DNA from: a bacterium
GTDB taxonomy: Bacteria; Electryoneota; AABM5-125-24; Hatepunaeales; Hatepunaeaceae
Length of the DNA stretch: 33,021 nt
NCBI GenBank assembly: GCA_013202285.1
Contig: JABMRV010000154.1
Coordinates: 1-33,021 of the forward strand
Reading direction: 5' to 3'
Shown here: positions 22,601-24,925 of the stretch, piece by piece
Layout: the number at the start of each line of letters is the position of its first letter
How positions within the stretch are numbered: the first letter of the stretch is position 1
Position numbers and translations under genes: made by a program
The notes under the pieces: model-generated
Databases searched by the model: none
What the model was told of the DNA's origin: nothing
The model's input: only the letters and a program-made list of their open reading frames with translations

Positions 22601-23520
22601 ACATGAATCGTCCGCTTATTCTGGAACACGAACTTCCCGACATGGCGTTCGCGGAGGACGATTCGTTCAGGATGGACTATAACCTGAACTATCACTTCTC
22701 CGATGCCGATAACGATACACTCGTCTTTACCGTACCGGAACATCATGGGATAGTCTATCTGCTCGACGAGGACAACCATCTATTCCTGAAACCTGAACCC
22801 GACTGGAACGGCGAGACCGAAGTTGTCATCGCTGCTACCGATGGCTTCATGCAGGTAACGGATACTCTTATCGTTTCAGTCGAATCGATCAACGATCTGC
22901 CGACTGCTTTCGATCTGAGTCAACCGGCGGACAGCGTGTATAGATACAGTTATCCATCGGTGCAGTTCAGTTGGCAGGAATCGATAGACATCGTTGAGGA
23001 TTCAACCATGACCTATAACCTGGTTATGTACTTCAACGATGAGGAACATTGGTACCGCGACCTTCCGGATACAACACTCTATGTGATGCGTGAGGACTTC
23101 GTCATCAATCCAGATGAACCGACCGAAGTAGAGTGGTGGGTCTGGGCTTATGACGGCATTGATTCCGTGCGCAGCGACGGTACCAACATTGTTATCATCG
23201 CCGCGATAATCACTTTCAGGCCGGAAAAATTAATCATTCCGTCCGAATTTGTGCTTGGAAATGCCTATCCGAACCCGTTCAACGACGCCACGCGCATACC
23301 GTACGACCTGCCTGAACCGTCCGACGTGGTCATCACCATATACGATCATACCGGCAGGCTGGTTAAAACTGTCGAAAACCGTTATATTTACGCCGGACGC
23401 CATGTAGCTATGTGGGACGGGAAAGACCGGTACGGTATAAGGTCTTCTGCAGGATTGTATTTCATCAAGCTCAAAACGGATCTCGGTGTGAAGATGAGTC
23501 GGGTGATGTTGTTGAGATAA
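1642..23520 (+). CDS. Giant secreted multidomain protein (7292 aa) with T9SS type A sorting tail
   Basis: A single uninterrupted frame starts at an ATG with AGGTG 5 nt upstream. Residues 1-23 are a signal peptide ending SVYG. In order: a 'DEIG...CAG' module (~24-148); two choice-of-anchor-D domains (~148-356); a second DEIG module (~360-478); three more anchor-D domains (~484-794); seven FG-GAP/VCBS units (~815-1150); another anchor-D domain (~1152-1252); a cadherin-like domain with a long insertion (~1254-1399); 32 tandem cadherin/Ig-like (CADG/He_PIG type) domains (1400-4478); three DEIG modules with a seventh anchor-D domain (~4480-4935); four more CADG-like domains (~4938-5313); bacterial Ig-like domains (~5314-6217); cadherin-like domains (~6220-6885); one further CADG domain, a cadherin-like and an FN3-like domain; and the sorting tail (7200-7292). 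The protein is very acidic, with DPDGD-type calcium-binding sequences in most domains. Family knowledge points to an exported surface or matrix adhesin delivered by T9SS; the ligand is unknown. Confidence 0.93.
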   Translation: MKRLIFISLSFTALLLAFTSVYGDHFEVVYDQGTNHSLEIENAFINDQPLEEQDEIGIFTPGGICAGVVVVTDEGAPFGVAVYGDNPESEELDGFLTNEEFSFLIWDAFEGREYDARAQFTSGPRTWQRNGITRIARVFYYDDNTPVIMVSTRNIDFGLVGVNHTLNLTLTVENIGYGDLSLSEIVVINQVFETNFDDLNIDNLDPGESLELTVMFTPGAARDYSGELRIFTNDPNNGMVRVILTGEGTRDIEPDISLSELEHDYGEWRLHYTIEWVLRIYNDGTDNLTIEDIDFDDDVYNSDWDGDPLVIAPRGTHHLIVGFTPDATEEYPGTLTIISDDPDEDELTVSLSGVGVESDDHFIDYGPTDSNQSLLIFEAKLNNEWLCIGDEIAVLDPDDVCAGYVVIGPGDDPSRMRGIRALGDDPGSPRDEGFEEGEELRFLYWDISAGVEIDAIPEFLGGIRLWSPDTFVGLNLSGHRDPLPIISATPMVKNFGEVHANQTYESFITVTNNGETALRVYNIVSSIPRYFDVDFEVGFVLAPEEYRNIAITFQPDDVDDYQAELNITSNGHHQALTVVELRGTGITPPQTIEVSEIEHDFGQVQVDHMGTWELIISNSGWAELVLDRIESDNNAFTTNFPDNPVRLGREEDLLVEVYFIPYQNGFFDGTLTIHSNDDENPTVDIQLSGEGVSYAGIVVDPPDLDFGMILVGDLLAQRFTITNEGNADLHITNIIIDGEGFFVNFDGEITLGPDESQDVPVYFYPDWDDEFNAQVIIESDDEEQGQVTVGLNGESYMPSQDIQLRYAQGEVYVPEFDIHDIVDDFDNAHHALGVDLDRDGDVDILGVADIDDEISWWDNDGEQNFTKFVISNNFDGAGKVHYADIDADGDIDVIGGAHGANQISWWENDGRMNFDEHVLVQNFDALGVYGIDMDDDLDIDILGVDRNNGIYYWENDGNSGFTRRTVVDNFEGCWTAYPVDLDDDNDMDVIAASSNTNQVVWFENDGNQDFSRHTIANNFMDSRSLYPIDIDSDGDWDIVAAAFGDDEVAWFENDGNESFSKHTLLNDFRLANRVTAADLDEDGDVDVTAISFFGNDVVWLENDGSEEFTTHDISPGYSRPTSISTSDIDSDGYLDIITTYNSNKISWFENLYQVEHDFGNYAIHEETTWTFTIANVGQERLRIRTIIPVPDDGIFTTDFEEQATILPGAAIQVVVSFQPDFVDLFEGFLIIESDDPDEDAVIVPLKGEGVPGNQPPFVVSPIDTLTLDEDDFEDLAVAWLDTVFEDPDGDDMTYSAISNDGDFIVRVDENDRLIFDSAEHWYGEVMVTVTADDGYEFRDDPELLGTRQLRIIARNRPEQDENRAFSMADGGNDLDYHERIPGRDFTTDHIISVTVNSVNDPPVWDEVPGDINVEEGDHIVFSVSGSDIENDILEIIDDIPEGAVFTDNNNGNGDFEWQTNNEDEGNYIVTLLLTDRTDTTTASINITVGNVNQPPIWTSLQVEVIGWEEHLLTFTVEATDLDGDPLTIVEHSDDLPEGWEFVDNENGSGTFNWIPGYEDEGNYTLNLTVSDGQIPVPADISIIINNTNRPPEWIDPPDTVRVNEEEELLFSVEAIDPDGGVPGLSAASDDLPDGWGFTNNDDGTGEFRWTPTYDDSGEYILTLAASDNEDITETDVVVIVNNVNREPYFVDPPEIVDGKEGEELVFIFEAVDPDGDDVSIWISSENPPEGIQFTDHGDGTATLVWTPGWEDEGDYNLTVSAADYEYEVDADFIISIARGNREQFWVDIPDSVEVNEGEELSFIVEADDLDGDDLSLWVSSDELPEGWNFTDYGDNTGEFVWTPGFDDSGQYTATFTTYDRIEWYVEEDVVFTVHHVNREPYWDYIPDAEQAAEGAEISFTVRGLDPDSDDLTIEARSDDLPNGWQFTDYQDGTGVFSWQTDYDDEGNYTAYFTLSDGEYPIEEDVLIAVGNTNLPPFWVFIPDTINAAEPELIEVTLIAEDPDGDQVFISFEEEGWPDEVSLTDHDDGTATFYWQTDYNSAGEYLAAFSVTDGDLPISADVPVIVANTNRPPDWDDYPEHVYAEEDELIQFTVQGSDLDGDPLSIDYESGDIPDADFFDNNDGSGDFSWQTSALDEGDYIATFTLFDGEDYVPVDVPITVSHVDHAPTWDDIPVRVEVDEDEIVQFSFAGSDLDDDQLSITVTSDNLPDGDWGYVDNGDGTGSFTWQTTFEDAGEYSADFSLTDDQFIADTSVIIVVYNVNRQPEWYCVPAEPEGRENEELQFTIFTSDPDGDDVSFEITDELPEGMNVQDNGDDSHTLSWTPGYDDAGDYRLDFDVSDNQLTTPGSVSFSIINVNRPPVWDDTPVQVEVLETEEAIFSVSGSDPDGDFLRILTFSDDLPNGWSFSDNGNGTGDFSWETGYDDSGDYTLTLTITDGVDSASADVSIVINNYNPEPVWDNLPLQRTVDEGDLFSFTVQASDPAGEDDLVITWYSDNLPEDIQFTEMDDPDRVLVEWQTDYADSGEYVITFTVSDGEWDIEADLTIVVNDVNPAPVFDVIPEFYIADETEVIQFAIRGHDPDGSAVTISYSSDDLPDVIEFVDNENGTASFTWQTTYEDSGEYTATFSISDGVNVTEQDVPITVRNLNRWPVWDDVPELVEINENDRIEFSVFGSDEDDDLLQIIASSEDLPEDSGWEFTDNGDGSGLFIWQTTYDDSGSYTATFTLTDGFEPVDAEVQIIVINMNRPPEWVDVPSEPIIADENDIIDFIVTGIDLDADDDLTIIYSSDNIPEAADFTDLTDGTASFRWQPTFDDAGNYSATFTLSDGMIQVDTTVQITILNVNRRPIWDYVPEQETVDEEQTLEFTVSASDPDGERVFLTATSLDMPPGWEFVDNDDGTGSFNWTPGYEDSGEYTLSVRASDGDLWVVSDITIRVINVNQAPVWDNIPDYRSVEETEIVQFYFHGYDPDGDAVNLDIDPDNLPDSYEFIDNGDGSGSFLWETTFEDSGTYRPVFLISDNALTTEHTVIIDVGNVNQPPFWTDIPVEVQVREGDLLEFTMSAEDTDEDDLSFSFDEDDVPDDPEDPDNPFLDDRGLGTARFTWTPTYADQGVHDVTFSVSDGIATIDRDVRITVIHVNLPPVWTRVEEFIQFGEGDLVLFSVEGEDPDNDNLTIDYYSGDLPEEEVTFVDHGVGVGTLSWQTEFGDVDEYHATFTISDDQYHVDVDVTISVSDVNRRPVWDVYPNPISAEESDLIQFTIEAYDPDDDPLRIRHIGLPDEAQFIDNEDGTGRFSWQTDYFDAGEYVVTFIVSDGDIDVPLYIDITITGINQRPLWTDIPDAVHADNPGDLIEFDIVGEDIDGDNLDITEVIPQGAEFNETGNGRGSFYWQTNEDDEGVYYASFTLSDWEFDETKQVVITIGDVNQPPEWVEFPDDMIVDEGDLISFTVRGSDPDDDPLRFRHDGLPDEALFTDNLDGTGDFEWQTGPHDSGEYTLTFTLRDGNYHIDRILRIRVNDTNQPPEWTSVPGDIVENEGETVDFFLRGVDNDGDDVTITFDDQGWPDEVTFNDLGDGRAVFAWEPNFNDAGGYTARFTLSDGVFSVDTTVNITIDNVNCEPFYTIEPEPITVLEGEFINFIISGDDIDGDELTIVFDTTGWTDAAQFTNLGSGSGIFAWQTNYNDAGNYTAHFTLSDGEFDVETDVEISVTDVNREPIWIYMPDRFTGYEDSEVEIAVFAVDPDDDELTLDCDSDDLPEGWEFTDEGEGIGFFDWTPGYEDSGQYTATFTVSDGENASSGDVLITINNVNRPPQFTDIPVYVEEYELEIVEFTISGSDPDGENVTLDMIVDDLPDEMQFTDNGDGSGSFYWETTYEDQGEYLITFVISDGNLDTEGDVQVRILNVNREPVWVYVPDEITRDEDESFDFGLVARDPDDDQLTITMQSVDLPEEAVLNDEGDGRARFTWDTDLEDAGTYNPIFYLSDGVAVVETTMTLIVNNVNQAPYWAQIPDTISADEGTMFSLTVVGIDHDGDDLTTSHFSDDIPENADFTDHGDGTGTLLWDITYADAGVYTSLFTISDGVLESTAPVTIIVNNVNNPPYWVDMPDFIGIDEGGLVVFYVEGVDSEGDALEIRYSSIDIPESADFSDFGNGTGVFTWQTNFEDMGRYRALFTLSDGTHDVPAAVIITVGDVNMPPEWVDVPDTVIVTEGNQLDFFVNGSDPDGDALTIYFYSHYLPEEAIFTDNGDGTGNFTWQTGYEDEGVYLATPILSDGEYDVEAEVQIIVLHSNREPEWVVLPEQEIVIDEGDLLQFDVAASDPDGDILRLSMTSPDLPEAAVLTDNGDGTGVFTWQTSYLDGGFYELILVVSDGEDSDEADIFINVGNLNQVPVWTEYPENLTVIGYVENDVSVELTAEDRDGDDLEFFWQWSGERPGDPQVNFEVIDDNRIRFTLNTDRFEFGVYNVTFSVSDGVNEPQLDIAFNIGTDHFIYTETGSSHEIRIDRLVHFGDVLERDEPEIWDEIGVLTPDGVVGGSYRFTDQIDMPLTLMAYGDDPNTQDIEGFAPDESFTFRCWDYDEGVEYGARAELIAGDRNWRHDGFSLIELFIGTGLTVEPGELDFGQLHVQESSSLNLTLRNSGTIPIEGLTCLIDGGNFSVPDLSYDLDVDEEIEIEVTFSPVSDRAYNAVLHIRADFVDLATVELTGTGIETWYYDYTITGIFHNIDVLQADFDGIPVEDYTEIGVMTPAGLCAGAILAAGDAPWEIRVYGDDPETQEIDGFRAGEQFHFAFADTMGGDEIEVEATYLAGPDEWEEDGYSAVILSTGDAHFHPVINERAHHVFIISVDYFGEALNYTDEIAAITPRGDIAGSVMITPDLEIWELDAYGDNPDTRNVVEGFRTGEYIYFRLWDAQSEIEVVVRAEWAEGPNRWDDDAESHVVLTAVSDNNAPIFRPLDDITVTEDEDIDLLLYVLDGDEDPISLSLIGVNLPQGIAFTDLHNGRGLFSWRPNYNQAGQYIALFRAFDGIDETRLEIPIRVTNVNRPPVIAEIDSIEIDEGERLLRLLEAYDPDGDPVSFSIENLPVGASLVGAILRWTPGYDQAGEYDLTIRATDFGQPPLSDEELVHILVIEAQRAPTWDEVDIVRAHESDFVELNLRAVDPDGDELELTAFNLPQGSQFMDLGGGDGVFTWQTGYIHAGYYQPSFVASDGVLADTMIVEIYILNVNRMPILEPIDNQTAYVGSSVEFDVTASDSDDEDNGQLEISTRNAPQGLTLNEWDGSSGSYIWAPDEQGIFPDVRIRVSDSGGGWDEQTIILTALPIDEEPPVITGLNPANEEILRIDRPAIRANITDEGSGIDIVELTLDDQPCEDCTFNPQTGGLVWVSAGELSEGDHNYTVRAVDHAGNQTQINVVFVVNADPGVIEPDDYTIYTLYDRIDLSGTTDPFVDVELWLDGDLTGEAYADYRGRFTFEQVELNEEMNRFIMRGHDNLMAPVRVDVYLDIEPPDIDLVFPIGWISETMPRIRAWIDDEGIGLDVEEGIYLAIDGVQIEGYGFLDGFLTYNIQDPLEEGEHVISIAAVDLLGNTPDDSLDAVIFIDSQAPVVDHPYFTEGMVFISNRSPELIIPINDPIPSSGILGNDLVLSVDGEELDYDWFEIDQSVIFDFDGYDELEAGEHTIIIDVDDRARNNTRATGGFIITDIQDYEAPVISNMFPPHESTAGDGDGGFGIIPARFSADTVAFVISDNDVGVDWDTVWMWVIALNDPGDPADNDTTVYLPGELFQMPHGRMVAVMRNNGDGPQLSPNEMGGLQIGLIQIEAFGDDEVGNQASQLWQFFFDPAAPETPTLVEPNFYYTNDAVISIDGFAGGDEPIYPDDYENLITIRIYRNDDIAAEIYADTFFDFTVPEVLLVEGVNSITATMLDGGGNESEFSDPIELVLDLTSPEITGFETPRGPHISDITPLFSATLRDQGTGIQVADIVFSVDEIEYESIYNPNNGSLIASVMDDLDEGEHTARIDVSDLAGNTTSEEYSFEIHLPPVDPPEFELTPYTSTNRISLTGTSDAGNDIVIIVNDRETGIVETDNANEFNFVYNAPELPEPTWISLMAVSEEEVESEHTEPQMLRHDYAVPLFTGTQPENGTIVAVWELDSVSVHVSDADAGLDSEGFSISLMGEAVMFNSFESDSGYWLSADVADIEFVNNQTVEVIAGANDLAVPPNQGRLRWEFVTQVGASPVLMLPDTSVNEDEQLALNLFAYADDPDHTWQDLNLTAELVEGDEHAQLALDNLGVLRVRAEENWFGRLSIAVEVVDPDEQSGADTMIVDVLPVNDAPVFDEIEDMVVDEGEIVQIWVTATDIDPDDQLTFSTTSNLFNLSPFGVAVFRAVGAMRGVHEIELFVRDEAGATGRTTFELTINSVNSPVEAIGDIPDLVIDEDSEAFTVASLDTIFFDADDDPLFYEVECRGGLIIEIDPESKQVTIEPERNFFGERRVTISADDRNGSTAYAEFWLTVTGINDPPERRGFLPFDISLPEDPGRYVIADLDSVFFDPDGDNIEFDTDGGDSLGVMIDAYGILTLNPMPDWYGVQTFTLKADDGHEPEGGPVRNSGDAEFVDFSNWTMSNGAPSRDDYIPIDIMVEILSENDAPRIIAPIEDQVLYEDDIPRPLLNLFDVFVEVDGDDMEFFVTAEQPLEVRWSDQNGNLLLIAPDNFHGLDLEVVVVAKDPSRLESTDIFMVDILSINDPPQVMNPIADQEFEEDDGPWMVVDLDDVFFDPEGDPFYYRVRAEEPLIVEIDDDHLLTVMAPDNFNGTDIEVTVIASDTPFQITTGSGRVARSTRSIKRDVGPVRQLRSTRSVGRSVGAEHLQPIQFGNRFDDSRPPRRDEEIEEIFKVTITPVNDVPVWTNYPVNVQVAELDSIKFDVIAIDVDMIYGGELLALRIVEENGVIARGAFFTDNGDGTGRFYWLTDYDDAGDFYIVVEARDRADVAVYADISITVNNMNRPLILEHELPDMAFAEDDSFRMDYNLNYHFSDADNDTLVFTVPEHHGIVYLLDEDNHLFLKPEPDWNGETEVVIAATDGFMQVTDTLIVSVESINDLPTAFDLSQPADSVYRYSYPSVQFSWQESIDIVEDSTMTYNLVMYFNDEEHWYRDLPDTTLYVMREDFVINPDEPTEVEWWVWAYDGIDSVRSDGTNIVIIAAIITFRPEKLIIPSEFVLGNAYPNPFNDATRIPYDLPEPSDVVITIYDHTGRLVKTVENRYIYAGRHVAMWDGKDRYGIRSSAGLYFIKLKTDLGVKMSRVMLLR
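4084..5090 (+). repeat. Seven FG-GAP/VCBS units (probable seven-bladed beta-propeller) inside the giant protein
   Basis: Seven consecutive units of about 48 residues (protein ~815-1150) share the pattern NNF...(V/A)DxDxDGDxDh....(I/V)xW(W/F)ENDG...F..H. Each has an Asp-rich DxDxDGDxD calcium-type loop (weaker in unit 3, and DxDSDGYLD in unit 7) and a W-ENDG strand. Seven units match the usual blade count for a closed FG-GAP propeller such as the integrin alpha head. The last unit is shortened after WFEN and runs straight into an anchor-D domain. Confidence 0.85.
5839..15075 (+). repeat. Array of 32 tandem cadherin/Ig-like (CADG/He_PIG-type) domains
   Basis: Thirty-two units of ~92-102 residues follow each other without linkers (protein 1400-4478). 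Each begins after a VN boundary as (R/Q)xPxW.xIP, followed by an Asp-Glu turn (VDEGD), SDPDGDxL, SDDLPxxxxF.DNGDGTG.F.WQT.Y.D.GxY...F..SDG, and closes with a VxxxVN strand. I counted units by the PxW starts and VN ends. Unit 18 carries an acidic insertion (DDPEDPDNP), and unit 32 is degenerate. Spacing is uniform, but most copies have diverged at the DNA level, which suggests an old expansion with selection on fold and length. This probably forms a long, calcium-stiffened stalk. Confidence 0.9.
15079..16445 (+). repeat. Three further copies of the ~115-residue 'DEIG...CAG' module, with one anchor-D domain
   Basis: Copies lie at protein ~4480-4603, ~4703-4815 and ~4819-4935. Two more are near the N-terminus (nt 1711-2090 and 2719-3075). 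Shared features are a start like DHF, then (D/T)EIGVxTPxGxCAG, AYGDDPxTxxxDGF..GExFxFxxWD and W..DG. The core cysteine is replaced by Val in the third copy of the protein and by Ile in the fifth. Similar DEIGVFDG-type modules occur in other T9SS-tailed proteins of FCB bacteria; their ligand is not known to me. Confidence 0.8.
22063..22280 (+). other. Arg/Ser-rich basic insertion inside a cadherin-like domain of the giant protein
   Basis: Between the penultimate strand (VTVIASD) and the last strand (FKVTITPVND) of a cadherin-like domain, the protein carries about 65 extra residues. They include ARSTRSIKRD, RQLRSTRS and GRSVG, which are strikingly basic in an otherwise very acidic protein. Two other cadherin-like domains have insertions in the same loop (nt ~5653-5805 and ~21396-21500). 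The reading frame is continuous, so this is not a frameshift artefact. Confidence 0.75.
23239..23517 (+). other. T9SS type A sorting domain (FlgD-like C-terminal tail) of the giant protein
   Basis: The last 93 residues (7200-7292) match the Por secretion tail family: YPNPFN near the start, TRIPYDLPEPSDVVITIYD, GRLVKTV, AGRHVAMWDGKDRYG, SSAGLYFIKL and a final short strand. In type IX secretion this domain directs the folded cargo across the outer membrane and is then usually removed or exchanged for a surface anchor. It is the strongest taxonomic marker in the window. Confidence 0.9.
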
Positions 23521-23552
23521 TTTACCTGAACCTTCTTCATTCTTTATTCAAT

Positions 23553-23583
23553 AAGGGCGTCCCGACTAATTCGGGACGCCCTT
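23553..23583. terminator. Bidirectional hairpin terminator between convergent genes
   Basis: A perfect 13-bp stem (AAGGGCGTCCCGA paired with TCGGGACGCCCTT) encloses the 5-nt loop CTAAT. It sits 32 nt after the giant gene's stop and 25 nt beyond the channel gene's stop, so it can serve both strands. The T-tracts are weak on both sides. Confidence 0.8.
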
Positions 23584-23608
23584 GTAATTTATATATGTAT
23601 CCGATTTA

Positions 23609-24925
23609 TCATCTAATCCATATCCTACCGAGCGACACCAGGAACAGAGCCAACAATAACCATCCCAGTAAACCTTCAATCATTGCTAACGTACGGAATC
23701 TCAATATGCCAATCTCGCGATTTTTCACTTTAAATTTAATGAGATATTTCGCAGTTGGATACCAGTCTCCATAACCGACAGTTGTGAAAGTATTTACACT
23801 GAAATAAAATGCATCCTGAAATTGCCGCCATTTAATCAACAGTTTTTCAGACCACCGTTTGTTCTTAATATCAAATTTTCTTTCCTCGACATCGAATCTG
23901 CGTTCCTGAATCGCACCAAGCTTGAAATAGCATAGTGCAAAGAGCAGAATCATTATACCCGCTAGCCTGATCGTATAAAACGGCTTCACCCCATATCCGC
24001 AGGAAAACCAGAGCAGCCAGTCACCAAACCAGGCAAAACCGGACTTGAAACTTCTTTCCATTTTCCGTCTTTCCAAATAACATGCATCCAGGTCATCATG
24101 TTTTCCCTGTTTTGCGAATTCAGATTCAACAAGTATATAATTCTTTTTGAGTGATTCCGCTCTGGATTCGGTTGTGTCTGGTGAATCAATCTTTCCAGCC
24201 CATTGGTTCCAATTAACCAGCAACTGATGAAAATTTAAATTATCAAAGAAGAATCTTGCAGAATCAGTGAAAAGTGAGGTACGAAAATCCAAAGTTGTTT
24301 GAAAATTAGATTCAGAAAGATAAAGTTTTGAATCAAATTTTGTATTATGAAAATTCGGTGATTTAATAAAATTAGCCTCCCAGAAGGAAACCTTCCCTGA
24401 AAACGTAGACACAGCGAAGTAAACACGATCTAAAAATGTAACCCTTTCAAAGAAAGCCAACTCTGAAAAAGTGACCTTCAGAAAGAAAACCAACTCTGAA
24501 AACGTGACATTCCAGAACTTAGCCTCCCCTGAAAACGTGGAATTAAAGAAGTTAGTTTTTCCTAGAAATGCAGTATTATGAAAACTAACCTCCCCTGAAA
24601 ACGTAGTCTCAACGAAGTGAACATCCCCTGAAAACGTGGTAGATCTGAAATAAACATCCCCTGAAAACGTAGTTGTTTTTTTAGTATCCCCAAATTTCAA
24701 CATGCACTTAAGCGTATCACGCCATGTAATGTCTCCTTCAATCACTAAACCGGCACACCACAAAGTATCCTCAGCACCAAGTTCCCCAAACCATTTCATC
24801 ACCTCTTCAGCCTGCACGGTGTCGTTTACGGCATAGTCCTGCATATCCACAATCCGCGCTTGAGATTGACCGGACAGGCAGAGAACACTGATAATGATTA
24901 AAATCCCTGTTATTGAACGCATCAT
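23609..24925 (-). CDS. Pentapeptide-repeat, two-pore-helix K+ channel protein with N-terminal signal sequence
   Basis: The start is the first of two tandem ATGs at 24925, because AAGGAGGAG precedes it and the upstream TIR gene's TAA overlaps it (TAATG). Starting one codon later is equally possible. The protein has 438 residues. Residues ~2-24 form a signal peptide or anchor (ITGILIIISVLCL, then SGQSQA). Residues 85-227 are thirteen 11-residue units of the Pentapeptide_3 type (TTFSGDVxF). A W-rich FGDWLLWFSCGYGV segment follows at ~299-312, then TM1 (~317-337), a pore loop with the K+ selectivity filter TVGYGD (382-387), and TM2 (~413-433). The protein ends right after TM2, with no RCK/TrkA regulatory domain. 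Pentapeptide proteins fused to Ion_trans_2 channels are a known architecture. Close coupling to a TIR protein suggests the channel is the membrane effector or partner of that protein, which is inference. Confidence 0.88.
   Translation of the reverse strand: MMRSITGILIIISVLCLSGQSQARIVDMQDYAVNDTVQAEEVMKWFGELGAEDTLWCAGLVIEGDITWRDTLKCMLKFGDTKKTTTFSGDVYFRSTTFSGDVHFVETTFSGEVSFHNTAFLGKTNFFNSTFSGEAKFWNVTFSELVFFLKVTFSELAFFERVTFLDRVYFAVSTFSGKVSFWEANFIKSPNFHNTKFDSKLYLSESNFQTTLDFRTSLFTDSARFFFDNLNFHQLLVNWNQWAGKIDSPDTTESRAESLKKNYILVESEFAKQGKHDDLDACYLERRKMERSFKSGFAWFGDWLLWFSCGYGVKPFYTIRLAGIMILLFALCYFKLGAIQERRFDVEERKFDIKNKRWSEKLLIKWRQFQDAFYFSVNTFTTVGYGDWYPTAKYLIKFKVKNREIGILRFRTLAMIEGLLGWLLLALFLVSLGRIWIR
24395..24670 (-). 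repeat. 33-nt coding repeats in the channel gene
   Basis: The plus-strand 12-mer CCCTGAAAACGT occurs exactly at 24395, 24527, 24593, 24626 and 24659, all separated by multiples of 33 nt. Each encodes TFSG on the minus strand, at the start of an 11-residue pentapeptide-type unit. Identical DNA copies within a diverged array suggest recent duplication or gene conversion of solenoid coils. Confidence 0.85.

Noticed and set aside
22159-22779. Long antisense ORFs (up to 206 codons) inside the giant gene
   Set aside because: They are shadows: the GAT/GAC/GAA-rich coding strand lacks stop codons on the reverse. None has a ribosome binding site or a domain.
24395-24690. Regular repeats that resemble a short CRISPR array
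   Set aside because: Spacing is 33 nt throughout, the frame stays open, and the units encode pentapeptide-type coils. There are no spacers of independent sequence and no cas genes.
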